DNA of 64,000 nt from Hoeflea algicola (lineage in GTDB: Bacteria > Pseudomonadota > Alphaproteobacteria > Rhizobiales > Rhizobiaceae): positions 2,960,501 through 3,024,500 of the forward strand of contig NZ_JAOVZR010000001.1 of NCBI RefSeq assembly GCF_026619415.1, given 5' to 3'. Both the position numbers and the translations under genes were made by a program. Below the pieces are notes generated by a model, which worked only from the letters and a program-made list of their open reading frames with translations, had not been told where the DNA came from and did not search any database. Position 1 is the stretch's first letter. Every line of letters starts with the position of its first letter. Shown one piece after another: positions 52,363-60,891 of this stretch.

Positions 52363-53192
52363 GGCGCAGCCCCCGCATGCCGCCAACTCAACACGAGGCG
52401 TTGCAGCAGCGCGGTGGCGCCAAACAGCACCAGCGTCAGCAATGAACTGATCACCACGGCGGCGAGCATCAGGTCGGGGCGAAAACTGTTCTTGGCGTTG
52501 AGAATGACGATGCCGAGGCCGGCGCGGGCACCGACATATTCAGCGAATATCGCCGCCACCACCGCATAGGTGATCGAGATCCGCAGACCGGAAAAGAAAT
52601 AGGGCATCGCCGAGGGGAACCGGGCGCGGCGAAAGATGCTCCACCGCGAGGCGCCCATGGAGCCGAGCAGCGCCTCGATGTCAGGCTCGGTGGAGTCATA
52701 GCCATCGACCAGCCCCACCAGTATCGGGAAAAAGGTGACCAGCGCCACCAGCAGGATCTTGGGCGTCAACCCGAAGCCGAACCACAGCACCACCAGCGGC
52801 GCGATCGCCACCAGCGGCAGGGTCTGGCTGATGACAAACACCGGAAACAGCGCACGCCTGAGCTTCGGGGTGAAATCAATCAGCAGCGACAGCAGAAACG
52901 CCACCGAGACCGAGAAGGCGAAGCCGGTCAGCGTCGCCTGCAGGGTGGGCACGGTGTTGGCCCACAGCAGCTCGCGGTTGGCGACGATCTGCCCCGCCAC
53001 CCGCGATGGCGCCGGCAGCACCAGCGCCGAAATACCCGACAGCCGGACATAGAGCTCCCACACGGCGAGAGCCGCGAGCACACTGAGAATGGCTGGCAGG
53101 CCTTGAACAAGCCTTGCCGCCATAACACTTGGGGCGACCGGCAGCTCACGGCGAAGCCGGGCCGCCGGCGCACCGGACGGGGAATGAGCCAT
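52359..53192 (-). CDS. thiX: ABC transporter permease for thiamine precursor
   Basis: A 277-residue inner-membrane permease of the taurine/nitrate/HMP family with about six helices. The EAA-type loop is IEALLGSMGASRWSIFRRAR, then FPSAMPYFFSGLRISITYAV. FVISQTLPLVAIAPLVVLWF is a family landmark. Follows ykoF by four bases. Confidence 0.88.
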   Translation of the reverse strand: MAHSPSGAPAARLRRELPVAPSVMAARLVQGLPAILSVLAALAVWELYVRLSGISALVLPAPSRVAGQIVANRELLWANTVPTLQATLTGFAFSVSVAFLLSLLIDFTPKLRRALFPVFVISQTLPLVAIAPLVVLWFGFGLTPKILLVALVTFFPILVGLVDGYDSTEPDIEALLGSMGASRWSIFRRARFPSAMPYFFSGLRISITYAVVAAIFAEYVGARAGLGIVILNAKNSFRPDLMLAAVVISSLLTLVLFGATALLQRLVLSWRHAGAAP

Positions 53193-53196
53193 CGGA

Positions 53197-53805
53197 TCAG
53201 CTGATCGAAGGGCTGTTGGCTGAAACCGTCAGATCTATGGTGACATGGCCCTGCGGGGGACCAAACTGGCAGAAGGCTTGCTGCAGGGTGGCAAACACCA
53301 CGCCTGAATCGCCGGTCAGCCTTGTGCAGAAATTCTTCGAACGATCGAAACAGCCGCTTGATTTCAGAAAATCGATACAGCCCATGATTTCGGCCATGTG
53401 GTCACCGGCACCCATCACATAGAGAGAGAACTGCGCCCGGGCGATCTCGCCGGTGTCCGGCGCTTCAGCCAAGGCGGCCAGCGCTCCGGCCTGGCGGCTT
53501 TCGAGCGGTTCGGACGGGTTTGCCAATGCGCCGGTCTGGCAGATCGGGTCATCCGGCTCGCCGGGACATCCGCGCGACAGCGTGGCCCGCAGCACGACGT
53601 GGTGCCGGAATGCGGCGACGGCGACATAGAGATCGCGCAGCGCTGGAAACAGCACTTCGGGCGGTCCGACAATCAACGTCGAGATATCGTCGGTCTCGAT
53701 TCTGAGCCGATCACGATACGGATCGAGCGCCGAGAGCGACGACAGGATCACGTCGACGAACCCGTCGGTCATGGGATAAAGGGATACTTGCGCGCCTGCG
53801 AACAT
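53197..53805 (-). CDS. ykoF: YkoF-type thiamine/HMP-binding protein
   Basis: A 202-residue soluble protein resembling Bacillus YkoF, which binds thiamine and HMP through two ferredoxin-like repeats. The repeats begin AGAQVSLYPMTDGFVDVILS and RAQFSLYVMGAGDHMAEIMG, each with the A-Q-F/V-S-L-Y start. No signal peptide, so cytosolic. First gene behind the TPP riboswitch. Confidence 0.82.
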   Translation of the reverse strand: MFAGAQVSLYPMTDGFVDVILSSLSALDPYRDRLRIETDDISTLIVGPPEVLFPALRDLYVAVAAFRHHVVLRATLSRGCPGEPDDPICQTGALANPSEPLESRQAGALAALAEAPDTGEIARAQFSLYVMGAGDHMAEIMGCIDFLKSSGCFDRSKNFCTRLTGDSGVVFATLQQAFCQFGPPQGHVTIDLTVSANSPSIS

Positions 53806-53812
53806 CTTGGCT

Positions 53813-53912
53813 CCTCCTTGCTACGCTGGCATTATCCAGATCAGCTTCGAGGGTCCGTGGGCATGGCGCCCGCGTCTCAGCCGCGGCTCTACGCGGCACC
53901 CCTGTGGTGAGG
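53813..53912 (-). promoter_or_regulatory. TPP riboswitch (THI element)
   Basis: On the minus strand the order of conserved pieces is ACAGGGGTGCC, GCGGCTGAGA, a variable arm, then ACCCTCGAAGCTGATCTGG and ATAATGCCAGCGTAGCAAGG. These are the P1/P2 CUGAGA and the CUGAUCUGGAUAAU-GCCAGCGNAGGGA cores of the Thi-box. It ends just ahead of ykoF, so TPP would repress the importer operon, probably by sequestering the ribosome-binding site. Confidence 0.95.
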
Positions 53913-53925
53913 CGCATTCAACAGG

Positions 53926-53939
53926 ATTTGCATGCAAAT
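53926..53939. promoter_or_regulatory. 14-bp perfect palindrome at the riboswitch promoter
   Basis: ATTTGCATGCAAAT is a perfect palindrome starting 14 bases upstream of the riboswitch, where the -10/-35 of the thi operon should be. It looks like a protein-binding operator; no regulator is identified. Confidence 0.45.
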
Positions 53940-54170
53940 GCAAGGGCTTTTGTCTCTCCCTGCGGTTTTTCAGTTGTCTTGGAGATGGCAACGACGGCAG
54001 GTTATCCAATCCATGGCATGATCGCCAACCTTTCGACCCCCACCACACACGCCCACCAGTGACCGGCTACCGCGCCAGGTGGGTCGCCGCCATGGCGGTC
54101 GATAGCGACTTCGCCCGGTCGACAAACGCATGAAAGAGCCCCAGCCCGGGCACCTTTTGCCAAGTTCAGA

Positions 54171-54911
54171 TCAAGGCAGCATTGCCTTACGGCCTGACGG
54201 GGCTGTGCGGGCGCCGTGGCCGTCGGCAGGCCCTTCACGGTCCATGCCGTCAAGATGCTCGCCCCAGACGGTGTCCTTGTTGCGCCCGGAAATCTTGGAT
54301 CGGTAAAGAGCGATGTCCGCCGTCTTTGTGCACTCCAGCAATGACGTTCCGGCCTGAGGAGCGATTGCGATACCGGCCGAGAACGACAAGGCGACGTCCC
54401 CCAGCTCGGCAATGGCCAGGGTGGCAAGTTCGTGCCGCCACTGCGCACAACGTTCGAGCGCGGAATCGCGGGCGGTGGCGGGCAACACGATGAGGAATTC
54501 CTCGCCACCATAGCGGAACGCGAATTCTGCGCCTTTCAGGCTATCGCTGAGGATCTTGGCAAAGGACGACAGGACGTTGTCGCCGACATCGTGCCCATAG
54601 CGGTCGTTGACCTGCTTGAAGTAATCGAGATCCACGATGATCAACGATACCGGCGCGTTCTCGCTCGCACTCGACAGCACAGGCGGGATGACGGTGCTGG
54701 CGTGACGGCGATTGAAGAGGCCGGTCAGGTGGTCCTGAAAAGCCTGCTGTTCCAGTTTTTGCTGCAGCCGCTGATTTTCCTCAAGGCGCAACGTCAGCGC
54801 TGCGCCGGCATCCAGGAGACTTTTCTGCGCGGCTTCGCGGACGGTGACGTCGCGCAACACGATCATGACACTGCCTTGCCGGCCCCATTGCTCCAGCGGC
54901 TGGACGGACAC
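54171..54911 (-). pseudogene. 3' fragment (PAS end plus GGDEF) of a disrupted diguanylate cyclase
   Basis: Encodes the end of a PAS domain (VSVQPLEQWGRQGSVMIVLRDVT), a coiled-coil (AALTLRLEENQRLQQKLEQQ) and a full GGDEF domain with FQDHLTGLFNRRHAS, the I-site-proximal DLDYFKQVNDRYGHDVGD and the active site RYGGEEFLIVLP. The catalytic GGEEF is intact, so translation from an IS-internal start (ATG at 54956) could still make a truncated cyclase. The 5' half lies beyond an IS110 element at 56253-57167; fusing F-E-L there to V-S-V-Q-P-L here restores a continuous PAS. Confidence 0.82.
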
Positions 54912-54956
54912 CTTCTGTAATGGGTCAAACTCGTTCTCCTTTTGGTTCGTCGTCAT

Positions 54957-55132
54957 TAGCGGGTATCACGCTTCTGTTCGTGGTCGCCGCGCCGGGCGCC
55001 ACATTCTGGGCGATACGAAGGTGGGTCTGAATGCTGCAAGCTCGAAACCGTGATGGGATCTCACAAGGTGTCCAACGCAGTCATTCGTGCCCACACGCTC
55101 TCCGCTTTCTCACGACGAGCGTGATCAGGTTG
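54957..55132 (-). other. Non-coding right end of the IS110 element, candidate bridge-RNA locus
   Basis: About 175 bases between the transposase stop and the cyclase fragment, with no ORF. In IS1111-like IS110 elements the guide (bridge) RNA is encoded downstream of the transposase, so this is where it would be expected. I could not draw loop guides by eye. Confidence 0.35.
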
Positions 55133-56164
55133 TCAGCGTAGGATTGGCATTGGCTTCTCCATGCAGAATTCGGTTCCGTCGCGCCACATGCGGTGCAGGA
55201 CGACTGCAAGCTTGCGGGCCAAAGCGACTTTTGCCTTCCGTGCGCCACGTCGCCTGGCGACGCCCAGGGCCCATGTCTTGAGCCAATTATCGGCGCGGCA
55301 ACGCGTCATCATGACATTTGCAGCTTCGTAGAGCATGGCCCTGACCATGGTGTCTCCGCTCTTGGTGATACGGCCAATCTGCTCCATTTCTCCAGACGAA
55401 TGGATCCTTGGCGTCAAACCAAAAACTGCCGCAACGAGCCTTGAGTTATCAAACCGATGAACGACATCAACCGCCGTGCGGAAGGTCAATGCGGTCACAG
55501 GACCGACACCGGGGACCGTCATCAGCAAACGGCAAACCGCGTCCTGCTTCACGATTTCCAAGAGCATCTTGTCGATCCTGGCCAATGTGTGCAGGCCATC
55601 TTCAAAGGCTTTCAGCAATGGCTCGGTCATGGCTAGCAGCATTGGATCATCAATCGCCTCGCGCACTCGCCTGGCGTATAAGGTGTTCTTGCCGCCACCG
55701 GTGCGGATGCCAAATGCCTTCAGCGAGCCGCGAACAGTGTTGATCAGGTCCTTGTTGCGACGGACCATCGATTGCCGGTGCCGGAGTAGCAATCTTATCC
55801 GCTGGCTGTACTCCGTTTTGACATGCGTTGCCTTGAACAGACCGGTGCGCATAGCCTGCGCGATCAAACGGGCGTCGCGGCGATCTGTCTTGACTGGCGA
55901 TGCCTTGGCGAAGGCTTTCATCTGACGCACCTCAATGCAGAACGCAGGCAAGCCTTTGTCGGTCAGCCCACCATATAACCAAGGCGCAAGTGGCCCGGCT
56001 TCAAGGCCGACGCGCTTGATCTTGTCGGTGAAGGGCGACAGTAGAAGAGCGATATCATCTGGATGGCTGACGACCGTCCGCTCAAGCATGATAGCTCCAT
56101 CTTCATCGAGCACGCAGACGGCGGTCTTTTCCAGGGAAACATCCAGTCCGACGGAATAATGCAT
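55133..56164 (-). CDS. IS110-family DEDD transposase
   Basis: A 343-residue recombinase. The N-terminal DEDD RuvC-like domain has Asp in YSVGLDVSLEKT, Glu in VGLEAGPLAPWL and Asp in VKTDRRDARLIA. The C-terminal transposase-20 domain has the helix-hairpin-helix-like MTVPGVGPVTALTFRTAVDV and FGLTPRIHSSGEMEQIGRIT with the conserved Ser. AGGAG lies ahead of the chosen ATG at 56164. Apparently full length. Confidence 0.93.
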   Translation of the reverse strand: MHYSVGLDVSLEKTAVCVLDEDGAIMLERTVVSHPDDIALLLSPFTDKIKRVGLEAGPLAPWLYGGLTDKGLPAFCIEVRQMKAFAKASPVKTDRRDARLIAQAMRTGLFKATHVKTEYSQRIRLLLRHRQSMVRRNKDLINTVRGSLKAFGIRTGGGKNTLYARRVREAIDDPMLLAMTEPLLKAFEDGLHTLARIDKMLLEIVKQDAVCRLLMTVPGVGPVTALTFRTAVDVVHRFDNSRLVAAVFGLTPRIHSSGEMEQIGRITKSGDTMVRAMLYEAANVMMTRCRADNWLKTWALGVARRRGARKAKVALARKLAVVLHRMWRDGTEFCMEKPMPILR

Positions 56165-56251
56165 GGCAATTCTCCTCGCTTTGGTTGCTGCTAAATCGCC
56201 TAATACTAACGCCAACCTGTAGCCTGCGCCCCCTCCCGGTTCTCCATTATC

Positions 56252-57167
56252 CCAGCTCGAAAGTCTTTTCCATGGCGTCGAAGTGAATGATCGGCTTCGC
56301 GGGTCCGGTCTGTATGTCTTCTGCGATGAAGGCCATCAGCGGGTGGGAAGGCGGGAGTTTCGTTCCCACGGTATCTGCACTGAACCCTGTCAGCTTTTCT
56401 GCCGCGGGATTGGTCTCGAGAACCAGGCCGCTCGGTTCCAGCACCACGATCGGGTCCGGCAAAACCGAGAAAATGATGTCCCGGGCAATAGGCGGTGCAA
56501 TAAACAGCTTTCCGCGATGCTGTGCAAAAAGCACCGCCAGCACGGTCGCGCTGAAGGCAAAGGGCGTCGGATCATCGTTGAAGAGCCGGAATTCGAACAG
56601 AACGAAAGCCGCATTGCAGGCCCAGGGCACACATGTTGCGACCAAGAGCGCGATCATTTGGCGCCTGTGCAGACGAGCAGCGTGCTTCAACTGGGAAATC
56701 GACATCAGGCAGGCAATCAGCATGCACAGATACATTCCCCCCAACAACGCATAAAACAGCCATCCGTAGGCGAAACTCGGCCGTTCTATGTTGATGATTT
56801 CCACATAGAGCCAATGATGATAGCCATCCGTCAACGCAGCGAAACCCGCAATCGCAGTGATCACGAGCATGATGGTGATTGACCGGCGCCTGGTGAATTG
56901 ACTGAAGCCTGCATGATCAAGAAAACCTGCTGACCAGAACAGCGGCGTCGCAATGATGCCGAACCAGGCGAGTCGGTTGAAGAGGATCTTGTCCGACAGT
57001 TCCACACTGTTGAGTCGAAGCACGACCATGGCGATCCACCAGATCGATGCCACGGCAGCCAGCCCGAAGGCTGTTCGCCCCGGTGCTTCCGGCGACGTGA
57101 TGATTCGTCCGACCAAAAGGATCACGAGCATCGCGATCACAAGCAGGATCGGGGTGGAAAAGTTCAT
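56252..57167 (-). pseudogene. 5' fragment (7TM-PAS) of a disrupted diguanylate cyclase
   Basis: Encodes about seven membrane helices (MNFSTPILLVIAMLVILLVG onward), of the histidine-kinase 7TM sensor type, followed by the start of a PAS domain (SVLPDPIVVLEPSGLVLETN, then AAEKLTGFSADTVGTKLPPS) and stopping after MEKTFEL where the IS begins. AAGGA precedes the ATG at 57167. It lacks any output domain, which is at 54171-54911. The intact gene would have been a membrane 7TM-PAS-GGDEF cyclic-di-GMP synthase. Confidence 0.8.
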
Positions 57168-57342
57168 CATCAATCCTTCAGGCAATCCGGCAGAGCGGGC
57201 TTCCCGCCGCACTGTCCAGATATTTCTGCTCCAGTCATACGCGAGTTTTCCTAACGAAGCTTTGCCATCCGTCCGGCGTCCGGCGGCTATCCCGCGCGCC
57301 TTCCTCTTTAAGCCCTTTGCCGCTTGCCCCGTTTTTCACCGC

Positions 57343-57468
57343 ATGAAACGTCGCTCATTTCTCGGGTTTTCCGCGCTCGCCGCCCTGTCATTGCTGACCT
57401 TCTTGGCCGGTTGCTGGTGTTGCGGTATTGGCGATCACCAGCGCCGGACTTCCGGCGGTAACTTGTAA
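57343..57468 (+). CDS. Candidate 41-residue lipoprotein
   Basis: A short ORF with MKRRSFLGFSALAALSLLTF, then the lipobox LAGC (Cys24) and a 17-residue tail containing CWCCG and RRTSGGNL. The R-R-x-F-L start is reminiscent of a Tat signal. No clear ribosome-binding site is seen, so confidence is limited. Confidence 0.4.
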   Translation: MKRRSFLGFSALAALSLLTFLAGCWCCGIGDHQRRTSGGNL

Positions 57469-57631
57469 AATTCGTTTCATGACAAAAGCTCACGAGAGCA
57501 TTTCGCCTGACCGCGTCAGGCCCGGTGATCCATCAACTGGTTCGGTGATTGGATGTCAGGGAAGCCGAACACCGGCCTCCCTGAAGATGTTTGTGACTGG
57601 TTCATTGCATTAATCTTGGAAATTGCCAGAT

Positions 57632-58060
57632 CTAGTGCTTCTTCACCGGACCGATGAAGGAAACCTTCAAGCTGCCGGAATAGGCATTCATCTTGGCGCC
57701 GAACAGAGCGCGGTGCTTCTGCGCCAGGTAGGAATATTCCTTGCCGTTGCAATCGAGCATTTTGATGTTTCTGTAGCCGGAGCGACGCAGGCTTTCGTAA
57801 CCCACCCGGCAGTCCTTGCGGGAGACCTTGACGACTTCATTCTTGCGCTGGCTGCGGTGGTCACGAACCTTTTCCTGCTTGCTCACACGGTGATCGCGGA
57901 CCTTGGCCTGCGGGGCGGCGCGATGGTCGCGAACCTGGACCTCGACGGTAGCGCGGTGGTCGCGAACGGTGCGCGCCGATTCGCTGGCCTGTACCGGGGT
58001 CTGGATCAGGACGGTTGCCAGAGTAGCGGCGGCGAGGGTGAGAATGGACTTGGTCAACAT
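57632..58060 (-). CDS. Secreted protein with four 11-residue VRDHR repeats
   Basis: A 142-residue protein with a signal peptide (MLTKSILTLAAATLATVLIQ, ending about PVQA). The mature N-terminus has four repeats spaced exactly 11 residues: VRDHRATVEVQ, VRDHRAAPQAK, VRDHRVSKQEK, VRDHRSQ. The C-terminal half is a separate small domain with two Cys (KDCRVGYESLRRSGY, KMLDCNGKEYSYLAQ), ending FIGPVKKH. GGAG lies nine bases before the ATG. The repeats are basic and His-containing and could bind nucleic acid, phosphate or metal; that is speculation. No family is recognised. Confidence 0.65.
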   Translation of the reverse strand: MLTKSILTLAAATLATVLIQTPVQASESARTVRDHRATVEVQVRDHRAAPQAKVRDHRVSKQEKVRDHRSQRKNEVVKVSRKDCRVGYESLRRSGYRNIKMLDCNGKEYSYLAQKHRALFGAKMNAYSGSLKVSFIGPVKKH

Positions 58061-58270
58061 GGTGTGGCTCCGTGGCGGTGTGTGTTTCAATGACCTCACC
58101 ATGATCCACGTCCGTTGAACCGTTTCTGAAGCCTCCATTCACAACCCGTTCATGTTGTTGAACGGGTTTGATAGCCATGCCAGTGTTTGCAGTTGCGGGA
58201 GCATCAAAGCGGTGCATAAATCCGCACACACGCAGCGCCGAACCACGATGGCATGATTGTTGATTGACCC

Positions 58271-59074
58271 ATGAAACATCCAGTCGCTTCCCTTATTTTC
58301 CTGCTGTTGTCGGTCTTGCCCACCAGCGCCAGCACGATCTGCACACTGATCGCCGACGCAGACTCGGGAGAGATCTTGCGCGAACAGGGCGATTGCCGCT
58401 CCCGGGTCACGCCTGCCTCGACCTTCAAGATTGCACTCAGCCTGATGGGGTACGATGCGGGTTTTCTCACCGGCGCCAACGCACCGGTCCTGCCGTTCAA
58501 ACAGGGATACCCGGACTGGGGCGGGGCGAACTGGACCCAATCAACCGACCCCGAACGCTGGATGAAATACTCGGTCGTCTGGTATTCGCAACAGATCACT
58601 GCCGTGCTCGGCGCTGAAAAAATTCAAAGCTACCTGGAAGCCTTTGACTATGGCAACGCCGATTTCAACGGCGATCCGGGCAAAAACAACGCGCTGGAGC
58701 GCGCATGGATCGCCTCTTCGCTGAAGATCGCACCGGCGGAACAGGCCACATTTCTGCGCGCGCTCGTCAATCGCACTCTGCCGGTCGCGCCTCAGGCCAT
58801 TCAGCAGACCCTGGCCATTGTCGAAACAACGCAAGCCGGCGATGGCTGGATGGTATCCGGCAAGACCGGGGCCGCCTATCCGCGCATGGCGAACGGAAAA
58901 TTCGACCGGGCCAGGAGCTGGGGCTGGTTTGTTGGTTGGGCCAAGAAGGCTGATCGCACGCTGGTCTTTGTCCGGCTCAACCAGGATGAGAAACGTGAAA
59001 AAGGATCGGCCGGGATCAGGGCGAAAAAGGCTTTTCTGACAGAATGGACAAAGCTGATCGCCACCACGCCCTGA
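58271..59074 (+). CDS. Class D (OXA-type) beta-lactamase
   Basis: A 267-residue serine beta-lactamase with a signal peptide (MKHPVASLIFLLLSVLPTSA). All class D motifs are present: S50-T-F-K53 in PASTFKIALSLMG, S101-V-V in KYSVVWYSQQ, Y127-G-N in FDYGNADFNG, K198-T-G in VSGKTGAAYP, and Trp146 in ERAWIASSL, corresponding to the Trp that supports carbamylated lysine. Its periplasmic activity would hydrolyse penicillins. No integron or transposase adjoins directly, so it may be a chromosomal environmental OXA gene; spectrum is unpredictable. Confidence 0.9.
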   Translation: MKHPVASLIFLLLSVLPTSASTICTLIADADSGEILREQGDCRSRVTPASTFKIALSLMGYDAGFLTGANAPVLPFKQGYPDWGGANWTQSTDPERWMKYSVVWYSQQITAVLGAEKIQSYLEAFDYGNADFNGDPGKNNALERAWIASSLKIAPAEQATFLRALVNRTLPVAPQAIQQTLAIVETTQAGDGWMVSGKTGAAYPRMANGKFDRARSWGWFVGWAKKADRTLVFVRLNQDEKREKGSAGIRAKKAFLTEWTKLIATTP

Positions 59075-59150
59075 AGACCAGGCCGGGCAATCCGTGCCGG
59101 CAAACCCTGCCTGCACTTGTTCCGGCCCCGCGCGCGCCCATATCCTGCCG

Positions 59151-60230
59151 ATGAACCGCCGCTCCTTTCTCAAATTTACAGCGCTCGCCGGTTTCTTCGG
59201 CATCGGCGCATCGGGGACCGCCATGGCTCTTGCCCGCTCCAGCAACCGCTATCATTCCGGCCCGGTCTCCGACCATTTCGACGGTGTCCGGTTCTTCAAT
59301 CCCGATGGCGCCGAGCCCAAGGGCTTTTCCGATCTGCTGAAATGGAAATTCGGCGGCAAGCAGCCAAGATGGCCCGCCGCCGTCCGCAGCCCATTTGCAC
59401 CCACCAGCCCCGATCCGCGCATCGACGGTGACCGGTTGCGCATTACCATGGTCGGCCACGCCACGCTGCTGATCCAGACAGCCGGGCTCAACATCCTCAC
59501 CGATCCGGTCTGGTCTGACCGCGCCAGCCCGTTTTCCTTTGCCGGACCAAAGCGGGTCACCGCGCCGGGCATCGCCTTCGAGGAACTGCCAAAGATCGAT
59601 CTGGTGCTGCTCTCGCACAATCATTACGACCATCTAGATCTGGTCACGCTGGCCCGGCTCAAGCAGGCACATGATCCACTGGTGATCACGCCGCTCGGCA
59701 ATGACGCCATCATCAAGGCGCACACGCCGGATATGCGGATCAAGACCGGCGACTGGGGTGACGTGATCGGCGAAGCCGCCGCCAAGGTGCATTTCGAGCC
59801 CTGCCATCACTGGTCGGCGCGTGGCGTCAATGACCGGTCGATGGCGCTGTGGGCGGCCTTCGTGCTGGAGACATCCGGCGGCAAGATCCTGCACATCGGC
59901 GACACCGGTTTCGACAACGGCCGTCCCTACCAGAACGCCCGCGACCGCCATGGCCATTTCCGCGCCGCGATCCTGCCGGTGGGCGCCTACGAGCCACGCT
60001 GGTTCATGAAGGACCAGCACCAGAACCCGGATGAGGCGATTGACGGATTTCTGCTCTCTGGCGCCGATTATGCGCTCGGCCACCATTGGGGCACGTTCCA
60101 GCTCACCGACGAAGGCCGGGATGCGCCTGCGGAGGTGCTCGATGCCAAGCTTGCCGAAAAGGGCGTGGCGCGCGAGCGTTTCCGCCCGCTCAGCCCCGGC
60201 GAGGCCTGGGAAGCACCATTAACCGCCTGA
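59151..60230 (+). CDS. Tat-exported metallo-beta-lactamase-fold hydrolase
   Basis: A 359-residue protein with a twin-arginine signal (MNRRSFLKFTALAGFFGIGA), so exported folded. The metal-binding motif HNHYDHLD (HxHxDH) is in LVLLSHNHYDHLD, with VGHATLLIQTAGLNILTDPV before it and GDTGFDNG, HHWGTFQLTDE (further His ligands) after it. The sequence resembles NAPE-phospholipase D-like hydrolases (UlaG/NAPE-PLD branch) rather than antibiotic-hydrolysing enzymes. An inner-membrane or outer-leaflet lipid substrate is possible. Confidence 0.85.
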   Translation: MNRRSFLKFTALAGFFGIGASGTAMALARSSNRYHSGPVSDHFDGVRFFNPDGAEPKGFSDLLKWKFGGKQPRWPAAVRSPFAPTSPDPRIDGDRLRITMVGHATLLIQTAGLNILTDPVWSDRASPFSFAGPKRVTAPGIAFEELPKIDLVLLSHNHYDHLDLVTLARLKQAHDPLVITPLGNDAIIKAHTPDMRIKTGDWGDVIGEAAAKVHFEPCHHWSARGVNDRSMALWAAFVLETSGGKILHIGDTGFDNGRPYQNARDRHGHFRAAILPVGAYEPRWFMKDQHQNPDEAIDGFLLSGADYALGHHWGTFQLTDEGRDAPAEVLDAKLAEKGVARERFRPLSPGEAWEAPLTA

Positions 60231-60446
60231 AGCGTACGATGGGCAAATCGGCTTTGTTTTCCGTAGCTGTCGACCAAACGACCGGATTTGCAACAAGCCC
60301 AAAAATTGCTGCAACGATCCCCGGACGCTGCCACTCGATTAAATTCACTTGTCGCGATGCGTATTGCCCGGCAGCCCTTCACACCAAAGTTTGTGAATTG
60401 CGCGAATAAGGGCTAAATTCCTTCGGTTACAAGGGAGGTTCTGCCC

Positions 60447-60752
60447 ATGACAGCCGAAGCGATCAGCCTCGAATTTCTGGCTCAACAGGCAAAGCTCAAT
60501 ATGGACGAGATCCGTCTTGTTCGCAAAGAGCTGGCCGACATGATGCGCCTTGTGAACGCGAATTATGAACTGACCAGAAGGATCGAGCGGCGGCAGGGCG
60601 AACTTCGCGACGATGTTGAGTTGACGGTCAAAATGGAACTTGGCGGCTCGCTGGCAAACATCCAGACATCGATTGAATCTCACCTTGCCAGAATCGAGGG
60701 CGCGATTAGTGGCGTTGCAGGCCGGGTCGCCACCCTAGGAAACAAGTCCTGA
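60447..60752 (+). CDS. Small coiled-coil hypothetical protein
   Basis: A 101-residue, almost entirely helical, charged protein (KLNMDEIRLVRKELADMMRL, then ELTRRIERRQGELRDDVELT) with heptad-like Leu/Ile spacing, and a C-terminal helix (SLANIQTSIESHLARIEGAI). No signal peptide. An AGGGAGGT ribosome-binding site lies ideally ahead of the ATG, supporting expression. Function unknown. Confidence 0.65.
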   Translation: MTAEAISLEFLAQQAKLNMDEIRLVRKELADMMRLVNANYELTRRIERRQGELRDDVELTVKMELGGSLANIQTSIESHLARIEGAISGVAGRVATLGNKS

Positions 60753-60891
60753 ATTGCCCGCCAGCGCGAAGATCGAACGTTGGCTGATCAGCAGCAAACA
60801 GCGTCCACAGAACACGTAGGTTGGTCGCCCCGGCACTGGTAATCGCGGTGCATTTCGGCCATATAGGCCGGAAACAAGCACAGGTCATATC

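Larger units (their letters stand above)
54912..56251 (-). mobile_element. IS110-family element (IS1111-like layout)
   Basis: About 1.34 kb between the two halves of the cyclase gene. Edges are inferred from where the PAS sequence resumes, with uncertainty of a few bases. The transposase reads minus, with only about 85 bases upstream and about 220 non-coding bases downstream. A long downstream non-coding end is the layout described for IS1111-type members of IS110, whose bridge RNA is encoded there. No target duplication or terminal repeat is obvious, as expected for the family. Confidence 0.78.

Noticed and set aside
50627..53805. Taurine or nitrate ABC transporter assignment for the importer operon.
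   Set aside because: The TPP riboswitch and YkoF-type first gene point instead to a thiamine precursor.
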